A stretch of 64,000 nt of DNA, from NCBI RefSeq assembly GCF_001456935.1, contig NZ_KQ758483.1, positions 372,001 through 436,000 of the forward strand, written 5' to 3'. The stretch comes from [Bacillus] enclensis (GTDB lineage: Bacteria > Bacillota > Bacilli > Bacillales > Bacillaceae_B). Positions within the stretch are counted from its first letter, which is position 1; each line of letters begins with the position of its first letter. This document shows positions 19,117-29,462 of the stretch, one piece after another. A program made the position numbers and the translations under genes. A model generated the notes under the pieces. It did not search any database and was not told the DNA's origin. It saw nothing but the letters and a program-made list of their open reading frames with translations.

Positions 19117-19719
19117 CTATTCGATATGATTCTCGCTCTGGTCTTCCTGTTCTTTGTTTAGCTGATTTTCTTTTGTCTGGTTCATTTTTTTCTTTGGTTG
19201 TTTTGGAGCATTTTCAGGGTCTGTCTGCTTAAGGGAGCGTGGAATTTCAGGCATGAGCCTGCCGGAAATGTCTGAGAGTTCGTTCATGATTCCCTGGACA
19301 GGTTCTCCGCGCTGGATATCCTTGCTTATTTCTTTCAAGCGTGCATTTACGTCAGGGTCTGCGACAACGATTGCCTGTGCCCCATAAGGATCATCTTTCA
19401 AGGCTTCTGCAACAGAGTATTTAATCGAGCCGACTTCAGAACGTTCGACATTGGAATCGATATCGATTCCTACAAAAGCGTATTTTCCTATGACGACGGC
19501 GGTTGCATCTCTTACATCCGGAACTCTTGTAGTCAGGTTAACCAGATGTTTTGAAATTTGCTGTCCGGATTTTCTTTCAACATGCTGGATGTTGCTGTCT
19601 TGGACCGTGATCGGTTTGTTTGGGTCAGATTGTGGATTTTTATTGTAACCGACCTCTTTATTGTTGGCGCAAGCCGTCAGAAAGAGGACAATTCCAAGCA
19701 GAGAGATGAATTTATTCAT
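19117..19719 (-). CDS. ylaJ: YhcN/YlaJ-family sporulation lipoprotein
   Basis: A 200-residue lipoprotein. The ATG at 19719 follows GGGAGG and gives a signal ending LTAC, with Cys at about 17. The middle shows the YhcN/YlaJ conserved region (VPDVRDATAVVIGKYAFVGID; DPYGAQAIVVADPD). The C-terminal ~40 residues are a Gln/Lys/Asn-rich tail. Family members are found in the spore and affect germination or outgrowth. Upstream in-frame starts add a long non-signal extension and are rejected. Confidence 0.88.
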   Translation of the reverse strand: MNKFISLLGIVLFLTACANNKEVGYNKNPQSDPNKPITVQDSNIQHVERKSGQQISKHLVNLTTRVPDVRDATAVVIGKYAFVGIDIDSNVERSEVGSIKYSVAEALKDDPYGAQAIVVADPDVNARLKEISKDIQRGEPVQGIMNELSDISGRLMPEIPRSLKQTDPENAPKQPKKKMNQTKENQLNKEQEDQSENHIE

Positions 19720-19897
19720 GTCAGTACCTCCCGGGTTAATTTCATTATCTTTTCTTATTGTGTAATTTTCTTCTATCTTTATACGTTTATTCATATATTT
19801 TAAGAAACGGGCCGTCCTATTTGAGTAGCTGGGAATAACCGGATCAACTTTGGCTACATACAATAGTAATAAGAAATGAGGAGCAGGAGGCATCGAT

Positions 19898-21226
19898 TTG
19901 AAAAAAATTTATGTATTAGATACCAATGTCTTATTACAAGATCCACAAGCCATCTTTTCGTTTCAGGACAATGAGGTGGTTATACCAGCGGTCGTATTAG
20001 AAGAAGTGGATTCGAAGAAGCGTTATATGGATGAAATCGGACGAAACGCAAGACATGTATCGAAACTGATCGATAATTTAAGGCAAGAAGGAAAGCTCCA
20101 TGAAAAGATTCCGTTGTACACAGGCGGGTCACTGAGAATAGAGTTAAACCATCGTTCCTTCCAGGAACTGCAAGAGATATTTGTGGAAAAAACAAATGAT
20201 AACCGGATATTGGCCGTCGCAAAAAACCTCTCTTTGGAGGAAGAAGCCAAAGAAAACGGAAAATCGGTTATATTGGTAAGTAAAGACACGCTGGTGAGAG
20301 TCAAGGCTGATGCACTGGGGTTGCAGGCTGAGGACTTTCTGAGCGACCGGGTAGTGGAGGTCAACGATATATATACCGGATTCAATGAGTTATTTGTTGA
20401 AAAAGGTGCAGTGGACAAATTTTATGAAAATGGGGAATTGACCCTTAAAGATATAACGAAGCAGCGATTTTATACACATGAATTTATCATATTGAAAGAT
20501 GCACTGGGCAGTTCTGCTTCTGCTGTCGGGATGGTGGATGGCTCTGGGACGAAGCTGAAGAAATTAGTGTATGATCATGACCATATGTGGGGGATTAAAG
20601 CGAGGAACGTTCAGCAGACGATGGCAACCGAACTTTTACTTAGGGATGATATTTCACTGGTCACGATGATTGGTAAAGCGGGTACGGGAAAGACCCTCCT
20701 TGCTCTGGCAGCGGGACTGCTTCAAACAGAGGACTTTCATAAATTCAATAAGCTATTGGTAGCCCGTCCGATTGTACCAGTGGGTAAAGATATAGGGTAT
20801 CTGCCGGGGGAAAAACAAGAAAAACTCAGACCATGGATGCAGCCGATCTATGATAACCTCGAGTATCTGTTCAATGTAAAAAAACCTGGGGAACTTGATG
20901 ATATATTAGCCGGTATGGCCTCGATTGAAGTTGAAGCACTGACTTATATAAGAGGCAGAAGCATACCTGATCAATTCATTATCATTGATGAAGCGCAAAA
21001 CCTCACAAAGCATGAAGTGAAAACGATATTAACAAGGGTAGGGGAAAGAAGTAAAATCGTCCTGATGGGTGACCCCGCACAAATCGACCATCCTTATCTT
21101 GATGAATATAACAACGGTCTGACCTACGTAGTAGAAAAATTTAAAGAGCAACCGATAGCGGGCCATGTGAAATTGATGAAAGGTGAACGTTCCGGGCTTG
21201 CCCAGCTTGCGGCAGATCTCTTATAA
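19898..21226 (+). CDS. ylaK: PIN-PhoH ATPase (PhoH2/YlaK)
   Basis: A 442-residue two-domain protein. An N-terminal PIN RNase-type domain (about 1-150) carries DTNVLLQDP and further acidic residues; a C-terminal PhoH ATPase has Walker A GKAGTGKT (259-266) and Walker B IIIDEAQN. PhoH2 proteins of this architecture have been reported as RNA helicase/RNases. The TTG at 19898 follows AGGAGG by 7 bp. Its place between ylaJ and ylaL matches ylaK. Confidence 0.92.
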   Translation: MKKIYVLDTNVLLQDPQAIFSFQDNEVVIPAVVLEEVDSKKRYMDEIGRNARHVSKLIDNLRQEGKLHEKIPLYTGGSLRIELNHRSFQELQEIFVEKTNDNRILAVAKNLSLEEEAKENGKSVILVSKDTLVRVKADALGLQAEDFLSDRVVEVNDIYTGFNELFVEKGAVDKFYENGELTLKDITKQRFYTHEFIILKDALGSSASAVGMVDGSGTKLKKLVYDHDHMWGIKARNVQQTMATELLLRDDISLVTMIGKAGTGKTLLALAAGLLQTEDFHKFNKLLVARPIVPVGKDIGYLPGEKQEKLRPWMQPIYDNLEYLFNVKKPGELDDILAGMASIEVEALTYIRGRSIPDQFIIIDEAQNLTKHEVKTILTRVGERSKIVLMGDPAQIDHPYLDEYNNGLTYVVEKFKEQPIAGHVKLMKGERSGLAQLAADLL

Positions 21227-21269
21227 AGCGAATCTGTTTTGGTGGAAATTAATTACATTTATACCTTAT

Positions 21270-21306
21270 GAAAAACCCGGTGCAGAGGTTCCTGCGCCGG
21301 GTTTAG
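21270..21306. terminator. Bidirectional terminator
   Basis: AAACCCGGTGCAG / CTGCGCCGGGTTT stem between convergent ylaK and ylaL. The longer T run is on the minus strand. Confidence 0.8.
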
Positions 21307-21328
21307 TTATGTAGAAACCATTTGATCC

Positions 21329-21826
21329 TTATTCCAGTCGAAAGGCTTTTACATTTTTAATTGGATTTTCTTTATTGGACCCATCTTTAAGAAGGATATG
21401 AACAGGTCCGTCTTCTTTCAAAGGTTTCCCGTCCTTTGAAAAGGCCATCAGCAGTTCTTCGGCTTTTTCAACAGGGAAGTTGAATTCACCGGACTCTGTC
21501 TCGATAATAATAGTTGAGGCATCTTCATGCGGTTCCGCGTTTTTTAAAAATGGTGCAAATGGTATGGCGAAAGTACCGGTAAGAACCTTTTCCTTTTCAT
21601 ACTTCTTTTCCGTCTTCAATGTAGGAGGATATGTGGCACCCTCCTGGATTTCGCGGGACCAATGCTTCGACACCGCTTTTGTATATTCTTCCAGTTCATC
21701 TTTCATTATACTTCCTTCTTCAAAGAAAGTGTTTAAATCAATTTTTCTGTCATCAAAAATCCATACTCCGGAATCTAACGTGATGACAAACTTAACTTTA
21801 CCTTTGATCGGTACGATGCTTTCCAC
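21329..21826 (-). CDS. ylaL: YlaL-like protein
   Basis: A 165-residue soluble protein, rich in Glu and Lys, with no signal or membrane segment. The GTG start at 21826 lies 8 bp from GGGAGGA. The segment LDSGVWIFDDRKIDL is notable. I assign it to YlaL from its place and orientation between ylaK and glsA. No activity is known to me. Confidence 0.65.
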   Translation of the reverse strand: MESIVPIKGKVKFVITLDSGVWIFDDRKIDLNTFFEEGSIMKDELEEYTKAVSKHWSREIQEGATYPPTLKTEKKYEKEKVLTGTFAIPFAPFLKNAEPHEDASTIIIETESGEFNFPVEKAEELLMAFSKDGKPLKEDGPVHILLKDGSNKENPIKNVKAFRLE

Positions 21827-21964
21827 AACAGATTCCTCCCTTTCAATAGTTCTAGTATATCGGTTATAAATCTTTTTGTCACTTGATTTTGTGTAAGCAT
21901 TTTCACTGTTTTCAATTTACCGATTTAGGGAAACTTACTAGAGAATGAAGGAGAGTGAGGAAAA

Positions 21965-22885
21965 ATGTCAGATCAAAAACTACTGGGAGAACTGGTCGAT
22001 ATCGCGAGGGCTTTTGCCCCATATGGAAAGGTCGCAGATTATATCCCTGCGTTAAGCAATCAAAATCCGGATGATTTAGCTATCTGTATATACTCCATTG
22101 AAAATGAATCTTATTATGCAGGAGATCATCTTAAAAAATTCACCCTGCAGAGTATTTCAAAAGTCATCACCCTGGCACTTGTATTAATGGATAATGGTGA
22201 AGATGAGGTGTTTTCCAAAGTAGGAATGGAGCCCACGGGCGATCCATTCAATTCAATTGCCAAATTAGAAACGAACATACCTTCGAAGCCCCTCAACCCA
22301 ATGATCAATGCAGGCGCCTTGGCAGTGACGCATATGATCAAAGGAGATACAGTCATAGAAAAATGGGACAGGTTGATTGAATTCATCTCTCATTTGACAG
22401 GGCAGCAAGTTACATACAATGAAGATGTTGCTTATTCAGAACTCCAGACCGCCAACCTGAATCGTTCGCTTTGCTATTTTATGAAGCAGCATGGAGTGAT
22501 AACGGGGAATGTAGAGGATTTATTGGTGTTATACACGAAGCAATGTGCAGTGGAAATGAATTGTGTGGATTTGGCCAAAATGGGGGCTGTCTTTGCCAAT
22601 GACGGACTGGATCCCGAAAGCGGAAGGCAGCTTATATCCAAAGATGTCGCAAGGATATGTAAAACCTTTATGGTCACATGCGGAATGTACAATAGTTCGG
22701 GTGAGTTTGCCATTAAGGTAGGGATCCCTGCAAAGAGCGGGGTATCCGGCGGAATCATGGGGAGTGTACCGGGAAAATGCGGGATCGGCATCTTCGGCCC
22801 TGCTCTGGATGAAGTAGGGAATAGTATTGCCGGCACCAAGCTTCTGGAAGGGCTCAGTGCTAAATATTCCTGGAGTATTTTCTAG
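21965..22885 (+). CDS. glsA: Glutaminase
   Basis: A 306-residue glutaminase of the serine beta-lactamase-like fold, converting glutamine to glutamate and ammonia. The catalytic SxxK is SISK (Ser63, Lys66). Family stretches include [10 protein letters not shown], and the C-terminal [13 protein letters not shown] carries the KSGVSGG motif. It corresponds to ylaM (glsA2), upstream of ylaN. GAGTGAGG precedes the ATG. Confidence 0.95.
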   Translation: MSDQKLLGELVDIARAFAPYGKVADYIPALSNQNPDDLAICIYSIENESYYAGDHLKKFTLQSISKVITLALVLMDNGEDEVFSKVGMEPTGDPFNSIAKLETNIPSKPLNPMINAGALAVTHMIKGDTVIEKWDRLIEFISHLTGQQVTYNEDVAYSELQTANLNRSLCYFMKQHGVITGNVEDLLVLYTKQCAVEMNCVDLAKMGAVFANDGLDPESGRQLISKDVARICKTFMVTCGMYNSSGEFAIKVGIPAKSGVSGGIMGSVPGKCGIGIFGPALDEVGNSIAGTKLLEGLSAKYSWSIF

Positions 22886-22949
22886 CATCGGCTAATTGTG
22901 AACCGCCCCTTCAATCCAAATTCGTTCCTTACAAAAACGTTAATTATTC

Positions 22950-22978
22950 TTGCAATTTGTGCAGTTTAACGATAAAAT
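22950..22978 (+). promoter_or_regulatory. ylaN promoter
   Basis: TTGCAA (22950-22955), a 17-bp spacer and TAAAAT (22973-22978), 43 bp before the GTG start. Confidence 0.6.
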
Positions 22979-23020
22979 TTTAAGACAGGAATGCTATTTG
23001 TACGGAATGGGGGGATCACT

Positions 23021-23302
23021 GTGGCGTCAGAAATGACAGTTAATCATCGAGAAAAAGCCTATGAGTTATTAAAGGCTGATGCGGAAAAGATTTTACAGCT
23101 AATTAAAGTGCAAATGGATAATTTAACGATGCCCCAATGTCCTCTTTACGAGGAAGTATTGGATACCCAAATGTTCGGATTATCCCGTGAAATAGAATTT
23201 GCTGTCCGGTTGGGACTGGTGGATGACGGAGATGGGAAGGAACTGATTGATTCTTTGGAAAGGGAACTTTCTGCCCTTCATGAAGCGTCCACAAAAAAGT
23301 AA
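23021..23302 (+). CDS. ylaN: YlaN, UPF0358 family
   Basis: A 93-residue helical protein identical in length to B. subtilis YlaN, with conserved stretches [17 protein letters not shown] and [10 protein letters not shown]. YlaN is essential under standard conditions in B. subtilis and has been connected with iron homeostasis through Fur. The GTG at 23021 follows GGGGGGATC; an ATG at 22991 lies before that site. It ends at its own terminator before ftsW. Confidence 0.9.
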   Translation: MASEMTVNHREKAYELLKADAEKILQLIKVQMDNLTMPQCPLYEEVLDTQMFGLSREIEFAVRLGLVDDGDGKELIDSLERELSALHEASTKK

Positions 23303-23315
23303 AATAGTCATGACA

Positions 23316-23354
23316 ACTCAAACAATATTGAACACTGTTGTTTGAGTTTTTTTA
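23316..23354 (+). terminator. Terminator after ylaN
   Basis: AACTCAAACA / TGTTTGAGTT stem followed by T7. Confidence 0.85.
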
Positions 23355-23410
23355 TAGAGGTGCATAAATTGCCGAAAAAGAAAATGAAATAGATAAAGGG
23401 TTGAATTGTC

Positions 23411-24628
23411 ATGATTAAAAAAATATTGAAGTCCTATGACTATTCTTTGATAGCTGTGTACATATTCCTGTGCTTTTTTGGATTGGTGATGGTTTACAGT
23501 GCCAGCATGGTGATGGCTGTGGAACGATTTGATCTTACAAGCGATTATTTCTATAAGAAGCAGCTGATCAACGTACTCATAGGATTTGCTGCATTTACAG
23601 TTGCTGCCTGGTTCCCTTATAAAGCCTTTCAAGTAGGGAAAATCATAAAAGGGCTTATGACCGTCATCATCATCATGCTCGTTTCAGTACATATATTCGG
23701 AAGTGAAGTCAATAATGCCAGAAGCTGGATCAATCTGGGTTTCATGAGGATTCAGCCTTCTGAATTTGCCAAGCTGGCGGTTGTCATATACTTGGGTTCC
23801 GTGTATTCAAAGAAACAGGCTTATATAAATGATTTGAATCGGGGGCTTGCTCCGCCATTGATTTTTCTCGGGTTCATATGCTTCATTGTTTTTCTTGAAC
23901 CGGATTTTGGGACGGCAGCGATCATTTTTGTGATCGGGGCAATCGTCATCCTGTGTTCGGGAATCAATTTCCGGACGATCTCAAAGCTTGCAGGTATAGG
24001 AGCCGGTCTGCTGGTCATCGTTTCTCCCTTCATCTATCTGGCAAGGGGATTCATCTTTACAACTGAAAGGATGAGCAGGATCGAGGCTTATCTTTCGCCA
24101 TTTAAGGACGCTCAAGGGGAAGGTTATCAGCTTGTAAACTCCTATCTTGCGATTGGTTCCGGCGGGGTGCAGGGGCTTGGCCTTGGACAGAGTATCCAGA
24201 AGCTCGGCTACATACCGGAACCTCAGACTGATTTCATCATGGCGATCATTGCGGAAGAACTGGGTGTCTTCGGAGTCAGTTTTGTTATTCTGGGCCTTAC
24301 TTATATCGTGTTAAGAGGCATCTATATCGGTGTGAAATGCCAGGATCCATTTGGGACGATGCTTGCGATCGGGATCTCAAGTATGATTGGTATACAGGCT
24401 TTCATCAATTTAGGAGGGGTTTCCGGACTCATCCCGATCACCGGTGTGCCCCTGCCTTTCATCAGTTACGGGGGATCTTCACTGCTGGTCCTTTCATTAT
24501 CGCTCGGTGTCCTTGTGAATGTTTCGATGTTTGTGAAATATGAAGAAAAATATAAAACAAAGAAGGAAAATGACGAACCTTTGGAGAATATGTCTAGTAA
24601 CAAGAGAATATATGGTGTAAAAATGTAG
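23411..24628 (+). CDS. ftsW: Septal SEDS glycosyltransferase FtsW
   Basis: A SEDS-family integral membrane protein, 405 residues with about ten helices, that polymerises lipid II into glycan at the septum together with a class B PBP. Signature elements include GSEVNNARSWINLG, IQPSEFAKLA and the C-terminal GVPLPFISYGGSS. Its position immediately upstream of pycA is that of B. subtilis ftsW. The cognate PBP (pbpB) begins at the window's right edge. Confidence 0.95.
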   Translation: MIKKILKSYDYSLIAVYIFLCFFGLVMVYSASMVMAVERFDLTSDYFYKKQLINVLIGFAAFTVAAWFPYKAFQVGKIIKGLMTVIIIMLVSVHIFGSEVNNARSWINLGFMRIQPSEFAKLAVVIYLGSVYSKKQAYINDLNRGLAPPLIFLGFICFIVFLEPDFGTAAIIFVIGAIVILCSGINFRTISKLAGIGAGLLVIVSPFIYLARGFIFTTERMSRIEAYLSPFKDAQGEGYQLVNSYLAIGSGGVQGLGLGQSIQKLGYIPEPQTDFIMAIIAEELGVFGVSFVILGLTYIVLRGIYIGVKCQDPFGTMLAIGISSMIGIQAFINLGGVSGLIPITGVPLPFISYGGSSLLVLSLSLGVLVNVSMFVKYEEKYKTKKENDEPLENMSSNKRIYGVKM

Positions 24629-24659
24629 GTCTCTAATAGGGAATTTAAAATCTCTATGT

Positions 24660-24716
24660 CTAGGGTCTGCCCCCTAAGATACGCTAGTATCCATCTTTCG
24701 GGTCAGTCCTTTTTTA
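24660..24716 (+). terminator. Probable terminator after ftsW
   Basis: An imperfect outer stem GGTCTGCCCC / GGGTCAGTCC with inner AAGAT/ATCTT pairing, followed by T6. It is weaker than the others in the window. Confidence 0.55.
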
Positions 24717-24771
24717 ATAGACTAGTAATGAAAGATTTTCAATCATGAACTAACTTAAAGGAGAGATTGTA

Positions 24772-27700
24772 TTGAAGAAAATTCAAAAGGTATTAGTCGC
24801 AAACCGCGGGGAAATTGCCATCCGCGTATTCCGTGCCTGTACGGAATTGAACATCAGGACTGTTGCAGTCTACAGTAAAGAAGATTCAGGCTCCTATCAC
24901 CGGTATAAAGCAGATGAAGCTTACTTAGTCGGTGAAGATAAGAAACCGATTGATGCCTATCTCGATATAGAAGGCATTATTAAAATAGCAAAAAAATCAG
25001 ATGTGGATGCCATCCATCCAGGTTACGGATTCCTTTCTGAAAATATTCATTTTGCCAGAAGATGTGAAGAAGAGGGCATCATTTTCGTTGGGCCTCATTC
25101 AACTCACTTGGACATGTTCGGGGATAAGGTCAAGGCAAGAAAACAAGCCCAGCTGGCAGATATCCCTGTCATTCCTGGAAGTGACGGACCGGTTACAAGC
25201 CTTGAAGAAGTGATCAGCTTTGGAAAGGAAGCAGGATTCCCGATCATCATCAAAGCATCCCTTGGCGGGGGTGGCCGCGGCATGAGGATCGTCCGAAACC
25301 TTGAGACCCTGAAAGAGGCATATGAACGTGCCAAGTCTGAAGCAAAAGCGGCATTTGGAAATGATGAAATCTATGTAGAAAAATTTGTGGAAAATCCAAA
25401 GCATATCGAGGTTCAGATCCTGGGGGATGCCGATGGAAACATTGTTCATCTTTTTGAACGGGACTGCTCGATTCAAAGGCGGCACCAGAAGGTCGTGGAA
25501 ATCGCCCCTTCCGTATCCCTTGATGACAAATTAAGAGAGGATATTTGTGAAGCGGCAGTACGCTTGATGGATAACGTGAAATATGTGAATGCCGGTACGG
25601 TTGAATTTCTAGTTGCAAACAACCAATTTTATTTCATAGAAGTGAACCCGAGGGTACAGGTCGAGCACACCATCACAGAAATGGTGACAGGGGTGGATAT
25701 CGTTCAATCCCAGCTGCTCATTGCCGAAGGACATGCCCTGCACAGCCGTGAAGTGGGCATACCCCTGCAGGAAGATGTCAAGTTGCATGGATATGCCATT
25801 CAGTCAAGGGTAACAACTGAGGATCCGCTAAATAACTTCATGCCGGACACAGGAAAGATCATGGCATACAGATCAGGTGGAGGATTCGGTGTCCGTCTTG
25901 ACGCCGGGAATGGATATCAGGGTGCAATCGTCACACCATATTATGATTCCCTGCTTGTAAAGCTTTCGACATGGGCCTTGACATTTGAACAAGCTGCATC
26001 GAAAATGGTCAGAAATCTTCAAGAATTTAGAATTCGCGGAATCAAGACCAATATTCCTTTCCTGGAGAACGTCGTGAAACATGAAAAGTTCATCACTGGA
26101 GAATATGATACATCATTCATCGATACGACTCCTGAACTATTCATTTTTCCTAAACGAAAAGACCGCGGAACGAAAATGCTCTCTTATATAGGAAATGTGA
26201 CCGTCAATGGCTTCCCGGGAGTGGAAAAGAAGAAAAAGCCGGTATTCTCCAGACCAAGGATGCCTGAATTCGATCCTACAGGGACAGCAAAACCCGGAAC
26301 CAAACAAATACTGGATCAGCATGGCGCTGAAGGGCTGGTAAACTGGGTGAAGGACCAGAAGCAGGTACTTTTGACAGATACTACATTCCGTGATGCGCAC
26401 CAGTCACTCCTGGCTACCCGTGTCAGAACGAATGATCTGAAGCAGATTGCAGAGCCGACATCCCATCTTCTTCCTGATATGTTCTCCTTTGAAATGTGGG
26501 GAGGGGCTACATTTGATGTTGCCTACCGCTTCTTGAAAGAAGACCCATGGAACCGCCTATTGACGTTGAGGGAACGCATTCCAAATGTGTTATTCCAAAT
26601 GTTGTTAAGGGCTTCCAACGCAGTTGGTTACAAGAATTATCCGGATAATGTCATCAGGGAGTTCGTGGAGAAATCTGCATTTGCAGGTATCGATGTATTC
26701 AGGATCTTTGACAGTCTGAACTGGGTGAAAGGAATGGAAGTCGCAATTGATTCCGTAAGACAGAGCGGGAAAATTGCTGAAGCAGCCATTTGTTACACCG
26801 GGGATATCGATGACCCGACACGTACCAAATATGATATTGACTATTACAAGAATCTTGCAAAGGAACTTGAAGCGAGCGGAGCGCATATCCTTGCAATCAA
26901 GGATATGGCAGGGTTATTGAAACCACAGGCTGCATACAGGCTTATTTCCGAACTGAAAGAATCTGTAAGCCTCCCTATTCACCTGCATACACATGATACA
27001 AGCGGAAATGGTATTTATACTTATGCAAGAGCGATCGATGCAGGTGTAGATATCGTAGATACTGCTCTCAGCACGATGTCTGGACTGACTTCGCAGCCTA
27101 GTGCGAACTCACTCTATTATGCTTTAAAAGGTACTGAAAGAGAGCCGGAAGTAAATGTTGAATCCCTTGAATCACTTTCCCACTACTGGGAAGATGTGCG
27201 TAAATACTATACCGACTTCGAAAGCGGTATGATGTCGCCTCATCCTGAAGTTTATAAGCATGAGATGCCAGGCGGCCAATACAGTAATCTTCAGCAGCAG
27301 GCAAAAGCCGTAGGGCTTGGCGAACGCTGGGAAGAAGTGAAAGAGATGTATGCAAGGGTCAATCATCTATTTGGTGATATCGTCAAGGTTACACCTTCCT
27401 CCAAAGTGGTAGGGGACATGGCTCTATTCATGGTGCAAAATGATCTCTCAGAACAGGATGTCATTGAAAAGGGTGAAAAGATAGACTTCCCGGATTCAGT
27501 TGTTGAACTGTTTGAAGGATATCTCGGGCAGCCGCATGGAGGATTCCCTGAGGAACTGCAGAAAGTCATTCTTAAAGGGAGAAACCCATTAACCGTACGT
27601 CCTGGGGAACTGCTGGATGACGTAGACTTTACGAAATTGAAAGAAAAGCTCTATGAACAACTCAACCGTCCGGTCACCAGCTTTGATGCACTTGGATATG

Positions 27701-28209
27701 CACTATATCCAAAAGTATTTTCCGACTATGCACAAACACTTGAACAATTCGGTGACATTTCCGTTCTTGATACACCTACATTCCTGTTCGGAATGAGACT
27801 GGGCGAGGAAATCGAAGTTGAAATCGAGACTGGAAAAACCTTGATCGTAAAACTGGTATCAATTGGTCAGGCTCAGGCTGATGGTACAAGAGTCGTTTAT
27901 TTTGAGTTAAATGGACAGCCGCGTGAGGTTGTAATCAAAGATGAAAATATCAAATCCACGGTAGCCGCGAAAAGAAAAGTTGATCCTAAGGATGAAACTC
28001 ATATCGGGGCTTCTATGCCGGGAACAGTCATCAGGGTGATTGTAGAAAAGGGCGAAAAGGTGGAAAAAGGTGATCACCTGATGATCACAGAGGCCATGAA
28101 AATGGAAACCACCGTCCAGGCACCATTCTCTGGAACCGTAAAAGACATTTATGTAGGAAGCGGAGATGCAATCAGTCCGGGGGATTTATTGATAGAAATG
28201 CAAAAATAA
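24772..28209 (+). CDS. pycA: Pyruvate carboxylase
   Basis: A single-chain biotin enzyme of 1145 residues that makes oxaloacetate from pyruvate and bicarbonate. In order: biotin carboxylase (about 1-450, with the ATP-grasp glycine loop GGGGRGMR), carboxyltransferase TIM barrel (about 530-830; TTFRDAHQSLLATR), allosteric/tetramerisation region, and biotinyl domain with AMKM, biotin on Lys1110. The TTG start follows AAGGAGAG. Together with PDH it sets the fate of pyruvate. It is the key anaplerotic enzyme in Bacillus. Confidence 0.97.
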   Translation: MKKIQKVLVANRGEIAIRVFRACTELNIRTVAVYSKEDSGSYHRYKADEAYLVGEDKKPIDAYLDIEGIIKIAKKSDVDAIHPGYGFLSENIHFARRCEEEGIIFVGPHSTHLDMFGDKVKARKQAQLADIPVIPGSDGPVTSLEEVISFGKEAGFPIIIKASLGGGGRGMRIVRNLETLKEAYERAKSEAKAAFGNDEIYVEKFVENPKHIEVQILGDADGNIVHLFERDCSIQRRHQKVVEIAPSVSLDDKLREDICEAAVRLMDNVKYVNAGTVEFLVANNQFYFIEVNPRVQVEHTITEMVTGVDIVQSQLLIAEGHALHSREVGIPLQEDVKLHGYAIQSRVTTEDPLNNFMPDTGKIMAYRSGGGFGVRLDAGNGYQGAIVTPYYDSLLVKLSTWALTFEQAASKMVRNLQEFRIRGIKTNIPFLENVVKHEKFITGEYDTSFIDTTPELFIFPKRKDRGTKMLSYIGNVTVNGFPGVEKKKKPVFSRPRMPEFDPTGTAKPGTKQILDQHGAEGLVNWVKDQKQVLLTDTTFRDAHQSLLATRVRTNDLKQIAEPTSHLLPDMFSFEMWGGATFDVAYRFLKEDPWNRLLTLRERIPNVLFQMLLRASNAVGYKNYPDNVIREFVEKSAFAGIDVFRIFDSLNWVKGMEVAIDSVRQSGKIAEAAICYTGDIDDPTRTKYDIDYYKNLAKELEASGAHILAIKDMAGLLKPQAAYRLISELKESVSLPIHLHTHDTSGNGIYTYARAIDAGVDIVDTALSTMSGLTSQPSANSLYYALKGTEREPEVNVESLESLSHYWEDVRKYYTDFESGMMSPHPEVYKHEMPGGQYSNLQQQAKAVGLGERWEEVKEMYARVNHLFGDIVKVTPSSKVVGDMALFMVQNDLSEQDVIEKGEKIDFPDSVVELFEGYLGQPHGGFPEELQKVILKGRNPLTVRPGELLDDVDFTKLKEKLYEQLNRPVTSFDALGYALYPKVFSDYAQTLEQFGDISVLDTPTFLFGMRLGEEIEVEIETGKTLIVKLVSIGQAQADGTRVVYFELNGQPREVVIKDENIKSTVAAKRKVDPKDETHIGASMPGTVIRVIVEKGEKVEKGDHLMITEAMKMETTVQAPFSGTVKDIYVGSGDAISPGDLLIEMQK

Positions 28210-28215
28210 CATCAT

Positions 28216-28252
28216 AAAAAAGGGATGCCGGTACATTACCGGCATCCCTTTT
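28216..28252. terminator. Bidirectional terminator pycA/ctaA
   Basis: AAAAGGGATGCCGGTA / TACCGGCATCCCTTTT with a 3-nt loop between convergent genes. Confidence 0.9.
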
Positions 28253-29159
28253 ATTCATTTGTCACTTTACTCCTGGAAGCAAGGAGTATGAAGTAACATA
28301 ACAACCCAAATAAGCAGGAGATGATCAAAGCATGAAGCAATGCAATTCCTAGGTTCAACCTTGTGAAGACAACCAAAGCTCCTGATATAACCTGTAAGGA
28401 TACAAGGGTGAATGCTATGATCCATCCCCAATAAATGACTTTCTGATGCTTGTGCTCTTTAATCGCGATATATGTGATGTAACCTATCCAGATAAATATC
28501 ATCCCGGCTGCAAACCGATGTCCCATTTGGATCCATTCATACATATTTGAAGGCAGTCCCGGACTTGAATTCACACAAAGCGGCCAGTCTTTACAGACCA
28601 GACTTGAATTTGTATGGCGGACTAGAGCCCCGGTATAAACGACCATGTAACTGTAAATGGTCACACCTATCATATGAAATCTCATACGTTTATCGATAAC
28701 CAGTGAGCTTGCCTCGAATTTTTGATCAACTTCGAAAATGAGTAAAGTCAGCAGCAATATGGCTGCAAATGAAATGAGTGAAATTCCGAAATGCAGTGCA
28801 AGTACGAAGTCTGATTGACCCCAGATAACTGCAGCGGCTCCTATCAATCCTTGCAGCAGGAGGAAAAAGAATGATAGAACGGATAGAAACTTGGTTTCGC
28901 GCTTATATCCGATGGCTTTCCAGGACCATACCGAAAGGGCAAGGACCAGCAGACCCACTCCTCCGGAAACCACTCTGTGAGCAAGCTCAATGACAAGTTC
29001 CACAGTAATGTCCGTAGGGATCAGCTGGCCGTTGCACAATGGCCAGGACCGGCCGCAGCCCATGCCTGACTCTGTTTTGGTCACCAGGGCACCGCCTAAT
29101 AGTACAAATAGCATACCGAGTGTCGTGATGACGGCAAGCCACTTTAATCCTTTATGCAA
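28251..29159 (-). CDS. ctaA: Heme A synthase
   Basis: A 302-residue, eight-helix membrane protein that oxidises heme O to heme A. Heme-ligand histidines are in the ELAHRVVSG and MGHRFAAG segments; the paired extracytoplasmic cysteines are in GCGRSWPLC and VCKDWPLC. It is divergent from ctaB, as in B. subtilis. Heme A is used by the oxidase encoded just downstream of ctaB. Confidence 0.96.
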   Translation of the reverse strand: MHKGLKWLAVITTLGMLFVLLGGALVTKTESGMGCGRSWPLCNGQLIPTDITVELVIELAHRVVSGGVGLLVLALSVWSWKAIGYKRETKFLSVLSFFFLLLQGLIGAAAVIWGQSDFVLALHFGISLISFAAILLLTLLIFEVDQKFEASSLVIDKRMRFHMIGVTIYSYMVVYTGALVRHTNSSLVCKDWPLCVNSSPGLPSNMYEWIQMGHRFAAGMIFIWIGYITYIAIKEHKHQKVIYWGWIIAFTLVSLQVISGALVVFTRLNLGIALLHALIISCLFGLLCYFILLASRSKVTNE

Positions 29160-29237
29160 TCAATTCACCTTCTTAGTTTAAGTCTTTAGAGTTGTAGAAA
29201 ATAAAAATATAGTAGAAAAATAGTTTGTCGCCTTTCG

Positions 29238-29266
29238 ATAATAACGAAATGAAAGCTAAAACTCAA
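29238..29266 (-). promoter_or_regulatory. ctaA promoter
   Basis: On the minus strand: TTGAGT (29266-29261), a 17-bp spacer and TATTAT (29243-29238), about 79 bp before the ctaA start. Confidence 0.6.
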
Positions 29267-29362
29267 TGTATAAAATGTTACAGAATATTGAGCATTACTC
29301 ACCATCAAGTCGGGAAGACTACTTGCAGACAGCCGAAATTCCTGAATTTTACTTTACTGTAA

Positions 29363-29392
29363 TTGTGTAAGCGCTTATCCAGAAAGTATGAT
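29363..29392 (+). promoter_or_regulatory. ctaB promoter overlapped by a cre-like site
   Basis: TTGTGT (29363-29368), an 18-bp spacer and TATGAT (29387-29392). TGTAAGCGCTTATC (29366-29379) matches 12 of 14 positions of the CcpA consensus TGWAARCGYTWNCW and covers the end of the -35. CcpA control of ctaBCDEF is known in B. subtilis. The leader to ctaB is about 245 nt. Confidence 0.55.
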
Positions 29393-29440
29393 ATGATAAA
29401 GACGATGCCTTATACAATGTCGAAAGCATTGCCGACTGCC

Positions 29441-29462
29441 TTCTTCACAATTTCTTCACAAT
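29441..29462 (+). promoter_or_regulatory. Tandem TTCTTCACAAT repeat (ResD-like)
   Basis: Two perfect, adjacent 11-bp copies. Read on the other strand each contains TTGTGAA, the centre of the ResD-type TTTGTGAAT box. ResD activates ctaA/ctaB genes in B. subtilis, but here the repeat lies downstream of the predicted ctaB promoter, so its role is uncertain. Confidence 0.4.
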